DNA from: Lachnospiraceae bacterium
GTDB taxonomy: Bacteria > Bacillota > Clostridia > Lachnospirales > Lachnospiraceae
DNA: 6,612 bases
Reading direction: 5' to 3'
Assembly: GCA_900764225.1 (NCBI GenBank)
Contig: CAAFNG010000419.1
Coordinates: 1-6,612, forward strand
The translations under genes were made by a program, and so were the position numbers. The notes below the pieces were generated by a model. The model was not told the origin of the DNA. It worked only from the letters and a program-made list of their open reading frames with translations, and did not search any database. This document shows positions 1-6,612 of the stretch, piece by piece (the first letter of the stretch is position 1; each line of letters opens with the position of its first letter).

Positions 1-9
1 AAAAGATAA

Positions 10-38
10 TAGACATCGCGACGTTTAAGTGCTATAAT
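10..38 (+). promoter_or_regulatory. Probable sigma-A-type promoter for birA
   Basis: TAGACA at 10-15 (one mismatch to TTGACA), a 17-nt spacer, and a perfect TATAAT at 33-38 preceded by TG plus one base (30-32), which is an extended -10 element. Transcription would begin near position 45, leaving a leader of about 60 nt before birA. I saw no convincing palindromic BirA operator over it. The assignment rests on motif match only. Confidence 0.75.
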
Positions 39-96
39 AGCTCACGTCTCTTAGAAGGGAACATTTTGCCGATAGAAAAAACGGCGGAACATGGAC

Positions 97-101
97 GGTG
101 A
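97..101 (+). promoter_or_regulatory. birA ribosome binding site (decides the start)
   Basis: GGTGA at 97-101 lies 4 nt before the ATG at 106 and fits the 3' part of the extended SD (GGAGGTGATC). The upstream in-frame ATG at 91 has only a weak GGCGGA in front of it. The better SD-like sequence AGAAGGGA at 53-60 is too far from either ATG to serve birA directly. Confidence 0.45.
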
Positions 102-105
102 AGAT

Positions 106-1080
106 ATGACTGTAAAAGCAAGAATGCTGAAGCTTCTGGAGCAGCACGAGAATGAGCTGATATCCGGAGAAGCGGCAGCAGCAGAACTGAATTGCACAAG
201 GGCAGCCATCTGGAAAGCTGTGAAATCCCTTCGGGAAGAGGGATATACCATAGAAGCAGGACCAAACAAGGGTTATGTGCTTCGGGGTGGCAGCCGGTTA
301 TCCGAAGAAGGGATACGGCTTTACCTTGAGCATCCGGATGTATCGGTAAAGATATACCGGGAACTGGATTCTACGAACAGAGCAGCCAGGGAGGCTGCAT
401 TTTCCGGAGAAGCAGGTCATGGTGCACTGATACTGGCACGCAGACAGAAAAGCGGAAGAGGCCGCAGAGGCCGGAGTTTTTATTCCCCTGAAAATGCAGG
501 AATCTATATGAGTATCGTTCTAAGACCAGAGCGGACTTTAAAGGAGGGACTCCTGATCACAACGTCAGCAGCAACTGCGGTACATCGTGCAGTGAAGAAG
601 ATCTGCGGGATCGACCTGGGTATTAAATGGGTCAACGATCTGTACTTTCATGATAAGAAAGTATGCGGGATACTGACAGAGGCTTCCACAGATTTTGAGA
701 GTGGAAACATAGAGTTTGCGGTCGTTGGAATCGGACTGAATCTGTATCAGCCGGAGGGAGGCTTTCCGGAGAATATACAGGAAACAGCCGGAGCATTGTT
801 TGGAAGCAGGAAGGAAGCGGAACATATAAACTGTAGTCTTCTTGTGGCGGAGATCGTCAATCAGCTTCTTGTGGAAGTGGAAACTCCGGAACTTTCCAGA
901 GAATATACAGAAAATAATATCATTCCTGGAAATATGATCGTCATTACAGACGGACAGCGTACACGTGAGGCTTATGCGAAAGAGATCGCCTCTGATGGGC
1001 GTCTGCTTGTAAGAGAACAGGATGGCTCAGAAACCCTGCTTTCTTACGGGGAAGTATCTGTACGCAAAAAGTCCGAATAG
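106..1080 (+). CDS. birA: Bifunctional biotin--[acetyl-CoA-carboxylase] ligase / biotin operon repressor BirA
   Basis: Cytoplasmic enzyme that activates biotin with ATP to biotinyl-AMP and transfers it to a lysine of biotin carboxyl carrier domains; in this class it also acts as a biotin-responsive repressor. Numbering from the ATG at 106 (324 residues; the E. coli protein has 321): a winged helix-turn-helix at about 15-62 (SGEAAAAELNCTRAAIWKAV), the catalytic-domain entry ELDSTN (86-91), the biotinyl-AMP loop GRGRRGR (117-123), KWVND (174-178), KVCGILTE with the catalytic-type lysine (185-192), GIGLN (208-212), and a C-terminal SH3-like domain ending in GEVSVR (about 315-320). All key motifs are intact. 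The HTH makes it a group II (regulatory) BirA. An alternative start at ATG 91 adds five residues; I prefer 106 because of its SD and because the motifs then fall at the usual family positions. It has its own promoter and no canonical terminator follows, so read-through into atp is possible. Its target genes are not in this window. Confidence 0.95.
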   Translation: MTVKARMLKLLEQHENELISGEAAAAELNCTRAAIWKAVKSLREEGYTIEAGPNKGYVLRGGSRLSEEGIRLYLEHPDVSVKIYRELDSTNRAAREAAFSGEAGHGALILARRQKSGRGRRGRSFYSPENAGIYMSIVLRPERTLKEGLLITTSAATAVHRAVKKICGIDLGIKWVNDLYFHDKKVCGILTEASTDFESGNIEFAVVGIGLNLYQPEGGFPENIQETAGALFGSRKEAEHINCSLLVAEIVNQLLVEVETPELSREYTENNIIPGNMIVITDGQRTREAYAKEIASDGRLLVREQDGSETLLSYGEVSVRKKSE

Positions 1081-1104
1081 GAACTGTCAGTACTGAATTG
1101 TCTA

Positions 1105-1139
1105 TTTTGTATAAAAAAAACATTCTTTTTTGTGCAAAA
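1105..1139. repeat. Long AT-rich inverted repeat after birA
   Basis: Arms at 1105-1118 and 1126-1139 can pair over 14 bp (two of them G-U) around a 7-nt loop. The stem is almost entirely A-U, made from an A8 run facing a T6 run. It begins 24 nt after the birA stop. It is not a classical intrinsic terminator: there is no GC-rich stem and no T-tract after the 3' arm. It may still weakly attenuate birA read-through, or act as a bent A-tract upstream of the atp promoter. A small palindrome (TCAGTACTGA, 1087-1096) lies just before it. Confidence 0.4.
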
Positions 1140-1154
1140 CAGGCAAAAATAATA

Positions 1155-1182
1155 TTGACATTCTGGAAATGCGGAGTAAAAT
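1155..1182 (+). promoter_or_regulatory. Probable main promoter of the atp operon
   Basis: Perfect TTGACA at 1155-1160, a 16-nt spacer and TAAAAT at 1177-1182 (5 of 6 to TATAAT). An A/T-rich stretch (AAAAATAATA, 1145-1154) abuts the -35 box and resembles a proximal UP element. Transcription would start near 1189, giving an atpB leader of about 70 nt. The strength of the match and its position suit a highly expressed operon. Confidence 0.8.
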
Positions 1183-1196
1183 AAAGTCAACTACAA

Positions 1197-1236
1197 GGCG
1201 TGGTCATACCAATTATAAAAAGATGCGATCAGCGCC
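1197..1236 (+). promoter_or_regulatory. Possible 5' leader stem-loop of the atp mRNA
   Basis: GGCG (1197-1200) pairs with CGCC (1233-1236). After a one-base bulge (G1232), TGGTC (1201-1205) pairs with GATCA (1227-1231) with one G-U. The loop is 21 nt. The structure would lie near the very 5' end of the transcript and stops 5 nt before the A-rich SD of atpB. An alternative small hairpin (TGGT-CAT-ACCA, 1201-1211) competes with it. This is from hand pairing; no energy was computed. Confidence 0.35.
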
Positions 1237-1243
1237 AAGAGAA

Positions 1244-1250
1244 AAGGAGG
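1244..1250 (+). promoter_or_regulatory. atpB ribosome binding site (decides the ACG start)
   Basis: AAGGAGG at 1244-1250 is a seven-base match to the SD core. Counting a standard 7-nt spacing places the start codon at 1258-1260, which reads ACG in the atpB frame. No ATG, GTG or TTG in any frame lies at a suitable distance and leads into atpB. Confidence 0.85.
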
Positions 1251-1257
1251 GAGAAAA

Positions 1258-1944
1258 ACGGGAGATTTATCAAGTACACTGGCAGAAGAACTAAACAGTA
1301 AGACAGCCTTCACCATTCCGGCGTTTGGTGGAATACCAATTGCAGAATGCGTGGTAGTCACATGGGTCATCATGGCGGTTCTTGTGATTCTGTCTCTGAT
1401 CTTAGTTCGGAATCTCAGTGTGGAAAATCCGGGTAAGAAGCAGCTGCTTCTGGAGACCGGGGTAAGTTTTCTTCAGGATTTCTTCATGGGTATCCTTGGA
1501 GAAGAAGGCAAACAGTATGTGCCTTATTTGATGTCAACCGTAATTTACATCGGAATAGCCAATATCGCAGGCGTATTTGGTTTTACACCACCAACGAAGG
1601 ACATGAACGTTACCATTGCGCTGGCGCTGATGAGCATTATTCTGATCGAGTATGCAGGCTTTCATAAAAGGGGACTGAAGGGTTTCCTGAAAAGCTTTGC
1701 GGAGCCGGTTCCGATCATGCTTCCGATCAACATTCTGGAAATAGCGATCAGACCTACATCTCTCTGCATGCGGTTGTTCGGTAATGTTCTGGGAAGCTTC
1801 GTAGTTATGAAGCTGCTGGAGTTTGTTTGTCCGGCCATTCTTCCCATACCATTCAGCCTGTATTTTGATTTCTTCGACGGATTCATACAGGCGTATGTAT
1901 TTGTATTCTTAACATCCTTGTTCATTAAGGAAGCAATTGAGTAG
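1258..1944 (+). CDS. atpB: F1Fo ATP synthase subunit a (AtpB), apparently starting at ACG
   Basis: Integral membrane stator of Fo that forms the two ion half-channels against the c-ring. From 1258 it has 228 residues, a normal Firmicutes length. In order: an extracytoplasmic-type N-terminus ending in FGGIPIAE, TM1 (about 32-50), a segment at 88-108, PTKDMNVTIALAL (112-124), the long helix with NILE (E161) and the essential arginine in MRLFGN (R172; E. coli R210), and the last helix with Q211 in FIQAYVF. The start is odd. Between the in-frame stop at 1216 and the GTG at 1351 there is no ATG, GTG or TTG. The GTG at 1351 would cut 31 family-like residues, begin at the edge of TM1, and has no nearby SD. 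ACG at 1258 has ideal SD spacing. So either ACG is used, or the sequence has a C where the organism has T. Identity is certain; the start is inferred. First gene of the atp operon. Confidence 0.93.
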   Translation, partial: TGDLSSTLAEELNSKTAFTIPAFGGIPIAECVVVTWVIMAVLVILSLILVRNLSVENPGKKQLLLETGVSFLQDFFMGILGEEGKQYVPYLMSTVIYIGIANIAGVFGFTPPTKDMNVTIALALMSIILIEYAGFHKRGLKGFLKSFAEPVPIMLPINILEIAIRPTSLCMRLFGNVLGSFVVMKLLEFVCPAILPIPFSLYFDFFDGFIQAYVFVFLTSLFIKEAIE

Positions 1945-1946
1945 TG

Positions 1947-1963
1947 AAGCGGAAGATCCGCTT
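1947..1963 (+). repeat. Perfect 7-bp hairpin between atpB and atpE
   Basis: AAGCGGA (1947-1953), loop AGA, TCCGCTT (1957-1963): a perfect stem two bases after the atpB stop. No T-tract follows, so it is not an intrinsic terminator. It sits 30 nt upstream of the strong atpE SD. It could protect or mark a processing end of an atpE-containing transcript, or keep the region around the atpE SD open; that is inference. Confidence 0.6.
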
Positions 1964-2006
1964 GATCTAAAAATGAAAAAAATGTATTTTACAGGAGGAA
2001 AAAACT

Positions 2007-2225
2007 ATGTTAATCGCAATTGGTGCAGCTATCGCAGTTCTTACAGGTATTGGAGCAGGTATTGGTATCGGTCTTGCAACATCTAAAGCAGTAGAAGCTA
2101 TCGCAAGACAGCCAGAGGCAGAGAGCAAGATCAGTAAAGCACTTCTTCTTGGATGTGCTCTTGCAGAGGCAACAGCTATTTACGGTTTCGTAATCGGTCT
2201 TCTGATCATCATCATGCTTGGCTAA
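2007..2225 (+). CDS. atpE: F1Fo ATP synthase subunit c (AtpE)
   Basis: Rotor proteolipid that assembles into the c-ring and carries the coupling ion on a mid-membrane carboxylate. 72 residues, typical of the family, as a two-helix hairpin: helix 1 (about 2-28) with five alternating glycines (G14, G16, G18, G20, G22), the polar loop RQPEA (34-38) that contacts gamma/epsilon, and helix 2 (about 45-71) with the ion-binding E54 in [10 protein letters not shown]. Compared with Na+-type rings such as Ilyobacter, the Gln ligand is I21 and the Ser after the Glu is A55, while T56 and Y59 remain. This favours H+ coupling (inference). A very strong SD (AGGAGG, 1993-1998, 8 nt spacing), an ATG start and a uniform codon choice suit its need for many copies per complex. 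Translation ends with tandem in-frame stops TAA TAG. Confidence 0.97.
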   Translation: MLIAIGAAIAVLTGIGAGIGIGLATSKAVEAIARQPEAESKISKALLLGCALAEATAIYGFVIGLLIIIMLG

Positions 2226-2266
2226 TAGGTAAAGACGAGATACTAATTCAGGATTAAGAGAGGCAG

Positions 2267-2776
2267 GTGGACCAGGTGATTAAAATTGATATCAACCTTG
2301 TCTTTACTATTATAAACCTGATCGTTCTTTATCTTTTAATGAAGAAGTTCCTTTTCGGCCCGATCATTGGTGTTATGGAGAAGAGAAAAGCCATGATCGA
2401 TGAGCAGTTTGCTTCAGCAGAGAAGACAACCACTGAAGCAAACCAGCTGAAAGGACAGTATGAGGATGCACTGAAATCTGCGAAGGAGGAATCCTTCAGT
2501 ATTGTAGAGCAGGCTAAGGACGAGGCAAAAGTACAGGCAGACAGCATCGTGAAGAGAGCTAATGATCAGGCTGGTCAGATTCTTGAGAAAGCAAGAAGAG
2601 ATATCAGCACTGAGCAGGAAGCTGCTATGAAAGCGATGGAAGGCAAAGTGGCTGAGCTGGCAATGGATGCAGCATCCAGAATCATGGGAAAAAAGAACGA
2701 CGAAGCACAGGATATGTCCCTATATGACCAGTTTTTAGAAGGAGCAGGTGATCCTCATGACAGAGACGTCCATTAA
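2267..2776 (+). CDS. atpF: F1Fo ATP synthase subunit b (AtpF)
   Basis: Peripheral-stalk subunit; its dimer anchors in the membrane next to subunit a and holds the F1 head through delta. 169 residues, the normal length. One N-terminal transmembrane helix (about 9-26) is followed by KKFLFGPIIGVMEKRK and then a long, charged, Ala/Glu/Lys-rich coiled coil (about 37-135) and a C-terminal delta-binding end (VAELAMDAASRIMGKK). The start is GTG at 2267, 3 nt after GAGAGG (2258-2263); a second GTG at 2276 has its own AGGTGGA in front and would shorten the protein by three residues. No ATG start is available upstream because a stop lies at 2255. Its 3' end overlaps the start of atpH. Confidence 0.95.
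   Translation: MDQVIKIDINLVFTIINLIVLYLLMKKFLFGPIIGVMEKRKAMIDEQFASAEKTTTEANQLKGQYEDALKSAKEESFSIVEQAKDEAKVQADSIVKRANDQAGQILEKARRDISTEQEAAMKAMEGKVAELAMDAASRIMGKKNDEAQDMSLYDQFLEGAGDPHDRDVH
2746..2754 (+). promoter_or_regulatory. atpH ribosome binding site inside atpF
   Basis: AGGTGATCC at 2746-2754 is a nine-base match to the extended SD (complement of the 16S 3' end) and lies inside the atpF coding region. It favours the ATG at 2757 over the in-frame GTG at 2748, which itself lies within the SD. Confidence 0.6.
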
Positions 2777-3260
2777 TTATGCAAAAGCATTATACGGTCT
2801 TTCTGTCCCGGGGGAGGCAATCTGCGAAACAGGAAGGATTTTTAAGAATACACCTGAGATAGGTAAGATGCTTGAAAATCCACTTGTTTCCCTCAAAGAA
2901 AAAGAACAGGTAATAGAGCGGATTTTTCCGCAGGAAATGAAGAGCTTTCTTAAAGTAACGTGTAAGTATCAGAAGATTGACAGAATCGGAGAGATCCTTG
3001 AAGCTTATGATGCTTACAGCCGGGAACAGAAAGGAATTCTCAAGGCAGAGCTTCTTTATGTAACACGTCCTGCCGAAGAGCAGGAAAATAAGATGAAGGA
3101 GTTTCTCCGTAGCCAGTTTTCTGCCAGAGAAGTGGAACTTACCCTTACAGAGGATAAAAGCCTTGTAGGTGGATTTGTTCTCAGGGCAGGAGATCGTGAG
3201 TACGACTGGAGCCTCATCGGACGTTATAAGAAACTGAAACAGAAATTAACCCGGAGGTGA
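2757..3260 (+). CDS. atpH: F1Fo ATP synthase subunit delta (AtpH)
   Basis: Links the b-dimer to the top of the alpha3beta3 head (equivalent to mitochondrial OSCP). 167 residues from the ATG at 2757. The N-terminal helical bundle begins with the typical [11 protein letters not shown] and runs to about residue 100; the C-terminal domain carries [11 protein letters not shown] (136-146) and a basic helix ending in [12 protein letters not shown] at 2748 would add three residues, but the extended SD favours 2757. It overlaps atpF by 20 nt, suggesting translational coupling of the two stalk subunits. Its TGA stop (3258-3260) lies inside the SD of atpA. Sequence is less conserved than other subunits, as is usual for delta. 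Confidence 0.95.
   Translation: MTETSINYAKALYGLSVPGEAICETGRIFKNTPEIGKMLENPLVSLKEKEQVIERIFPQEMKSFLKVTCKYQKIDRIGEILEAYDAYSREQKGILKAELLYVTRPAEEQENKMKEFLRSQFSAREVELTLTEDKSLVGGFVLRAGDREYDWSLIGRYKKLKQKLTRR
3253..3260 (+). promoter_or_regulatory. atpA ribosome binding site overlapping the atpH stop
   Basis: GGAGGTGA at 3253-3260 contains the atpH stop TGA as its last three bases. The atpA start TTG at 3268 follows 7 nt after the full motif. The other nearby TTG at 3263 is in a frame that hits a stop within six codons, so it is excluded. Confidence 0.8.
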
Positions 3261-3267
3261 AATTGAA

Positions 3268-4776
3268 TTGGGTGCAATAAATCCAGATGAAATCATTTCG
3301 ATTCTCAAGGAAGAAATAAAGAACTATGACGAAATCAGCAAGGACCAGGAAGTAGGCACTGTCATCTCCGTGGGAGATGGTATCGCAACTGTTTATGGCA
3401 TCGATCATGCCATGTACGGTGAGGTCGTGACCTTCGAGAATGGTCTGAAAGGTATGGTACAGGATGTCCGTGCCAACAGCATGGGATGTATTCTTTTCGG
3501 AAAGGATACAGGAATCAAGGAAGGCACCAAGGTTGCCAGAACTGGCAAGCAGGCAGGTATTCCGGTAGGGGATAAATTTATCGGAAGAATCGTGAACGCA
3601 CTTGGTGAGCCTATTGATGGAAAGGGAGAGATCCAGGCAGAGGAATACCGCCCGATCGAGAACCCGGCTCCTGGAATCATCGACCGTAAGTCTGTAACTG
3701 TACCTCTGGAAACAGGAATCCTTTCCATTGATTCCATGTTCCCGATCGGCCGTGGACAGCGAGAGCTGATCATCGGCGATAGACAGACAGGTAAAACATC
3801 CATCGCAACCGATACGATCATCAACCAGAAAGGTAAGGATGTGATCTGTATCTATGTTGCCATCGGACAGAAAGCTTCTACCGTTGCAAAGGTAGTTTCC
3901 AATCTTGAAAAATACGGTGCAATGGAGTATACAACTGTATTCTCCGCAACAGCCAGCGACTGTGCACCGCTTCAGTATATTGCTCCTTATGCTGGTACTG
4001 CTCTTGCAGAGTATTTCATGTATCAGGGTAAAGACGTACTGATCGTATATGATGATCTTTCCAAGCATGCAGTGGCATATCGTGCATTGTCACTTCTGCT
4101 TGAGCGTTCTCCGGGACGTGAGGCATATCCTGGTGACGTATTCTACCTTCATTCCAGACTTCTGGAGCGTTCCAGCCGTCTGAGTGAAGAGGCAGGCGGC
4201 GGATCCATTACGGCACTTCCGATCATTGAGACACAGGCCGGTGATGTATCTGCATACATTCCTACAAACGTAATTTCCATCACAGATGGTCAGATCTTCC
4301 TGGAAAGTGATCTGTTCTTCTCAGGTATGCGTCCGGCAGTCAATGTTGGTCTTTCCGTATCCCGTGTTGGTGGTGCTGCACAGACCAAGGCTATGAAGAA
4401 AGCTTCCGGTAGTGTACGTATCGACCTGGCACAGTACAGAGAGATGGAAGTGTTCACCCAGTTCAGTTCAGATCTGGATGAGGCTACAACTGCACAGCTG
4501 AAATACGGAAGCTGTCTGATGGAGCTTCTGAAACAGCCGCTCTGCAGCCCGTTAAGTCTTCATCAGCAGGTAATTACTCTCTGCGTTGCGACTCACAAGC
4601 TGATGGTAGATGTAGAAAAGAAAGAGATCAAGAAATATCAGAAGGATCTTCTGGAGTACTTTGATAATGTATATCCTGAGATCGGCAAAGAGATCGAGAC
4701 TACAAAGCAGCTCTCTGATGAGCTTGTAGAGAAAATCGTAAAGGCGGCAGAAGAATTCAGAGATAAGAGCAGGTAG
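3268..4776 (+). CDS. atpA: F1Fo ATP synthase subunit alpha (AtpA)
   Basis: Non-catalytic nucleotide-binding subunit of the alpha3beta3 head, which also supplies the arginine finger to the catalytic sites. 502 residues, full length for the family. In order: N-terminal delta-contact helix (about 5-22), beta-barrel domain with [16 protein letters not shown] (29-44), Walker [10 protein letters not shown] (170-178), Walker B region [15 protein letters not shown] (258-272), the alpha/beta signature [10 protein letters not shown] (356-365) followed by the arginine finger R366 in SRVGGAAQ, and the C-terminal helical domain. No catalytic residue is missing. The start is TTG, the only possibility with a good SD that keeps the conserved N-terminus. 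It follows atpH by 7 nt and precedes atpG by 8 nt. The C-terminal domain has a few cysteines (C416, C426, C439); I do not claim a function for them. Confidence 0.98.
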   Translation: MGAINPDEIISILKEEIKNYDEISKDQEVGTVISVGDGIATVYGIDHAMYGEVVTFENGLKGMVQDVRANSMGCILFGKDTGIKEGTKVARTGKQAGIPVGDKFIGRIVNALGEPIDGKGEIQAEEYRPIENPAPGIIDRKSVTVPLETGILSIDSMFPIGRGQRELIIGDRQTGKTSIATDTIINQKGKDVICIYVAIGQKASTVAKVVSNLEKYGAMEYTTVFSATASDCAPLQYIAPYAGTALAEYFMYQGKDVLIVYDDLSKHAVAYRALSLLLERSPGREAYPGDVFYLHSRLLERSSRLSEEAGGGSITALPIIETQAGDVSAYIPTNVISITDGQIFLESDLFFSGMRPAVNVGLSVSRVGGAAQTKAMKKASGSVRIDLAQYREMEVFTQFSSDLDEATTAQLKYGSCLMELLKQPLCSPLSLHQQVITLCVATHKLMVDVEKKEIKKYQKDLLEYFDNVYPEIGKEIETTKQLSDELVEKIVKAAEEFRDKSR

Positions 4777-4784
4777 GTGTTGAT

Positions 4785-6612
<1,828 letters not shown>

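Noticed and set aside
10..45. A BirA operator for autoregulation over the birA promoter
   Set aside because: I saw no pair of inverted half-sites of the type bound by BirA in this stretch.
1223..1294. A short frame from ATG 1223 into the atpB start
   Set aside because: It is in another frame, lacks an SD, spans the atpB SD and ends after 23 codons. It gives no sign of a frameshifted atpB N-terminus.
1200..1301. A short GTG-started frame in the atp leader
   Set aside because: The nearest SD-like AAGG is only one base from the GTG, the product is a basic low-complexity peptide, and it overlaps the better-supported atpB start.
1351..1944. atpB starting at GTG 1351
   Set aside because: It would remove the conserved N-terminus and start at the edge of TM1, and has no SD within range, whereas a perfect SD stands at 1244-1250.
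1947..1963. An intrinsic terminator between atpB and atpE
   Set aside because: The hairpin is followed by GATCTAAAAATG and not by a T-tract, and the operon clearly continues.
2007..2225. A Na+-translocating ATP synthase
   Set aside because: The helix-1 Gln ligand is Ile and the Ser/Thr after the ion-binding Glu is Ala.
3214..4068. A 284-codon open frame on the - strand opposite atpA
   Set aside because: It lies inside a fully conserved atpA with intact Walker motifs. Its translation is rich in Cys, Ser and His without a recognizable domain, and it looks like a mirror of atpA codon bias.

Overview
This window looks like a chromosomal housekeeping segment of a Gram-positive anaerobe in the Clostridia, most likely a Lachnospiraceae-type organism. 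I infer this from the style of the proteins, the moderate GC content, the strong Shine-Dalgarno (SD) sequences and the Firmicutes-type F1Fo subunit sizes. Everything real is on the + strand. I see no mobile element, CRISPR array, tRNA or rRNA.

Layout: a near-consensus promoter (about 10-38) and a short leader precede birA (106-1080), a biotin-protein ligase with an N-terminal DNA-binding domain. A 177-nt gap (1081-1257) follows. It holds a long AT-rich inverted repeat, a clear sigma-A-type promoter (TTGACA, 16 nt, TAAAAT), a likely leader hairpin and a strong SD. It leads into the ATP synthase operon in the order atpB (a), atpE (c), atpF (b), atpH (delta), atpA (alpha), atpG (gamma), atpD (beta). 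The window ends inside atpD at about codon 310; the rest of atpD, and presumably atpC (epsilon), lie beyond it. There is no atpI between birA and atpB.

How the genes work together: atpB, atpE and atpF encode the membrane Fo motor (stator a, c-ring, peripheral stalk b). atpH ties the stalk to F1, and atpA, atpG and atpD make the catalytic head and its rotating shaft. The c subunit lacks two of the known Na+ ligands, so proton coupling is the better guess.

The point most worth a second look is the atpB start. The coding frame has no ATG, GTG or TTG at its natural beginning. An ACG codon sits 7 nt behind a perfect AAGGAGG and gives a full-length 228-residue subunit a. Other details of interest are a perfect 7-bp hairpin just upstream of atpE, GTG and TTG starts for atpF and atpA, stop codons embedded in SD sequences, and a possible 11-codon leader peptide ahead of birA. 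I found no evidence of an undescribed multi-gene system; this is mostly a conventional region with some interesting translation-initiation features.
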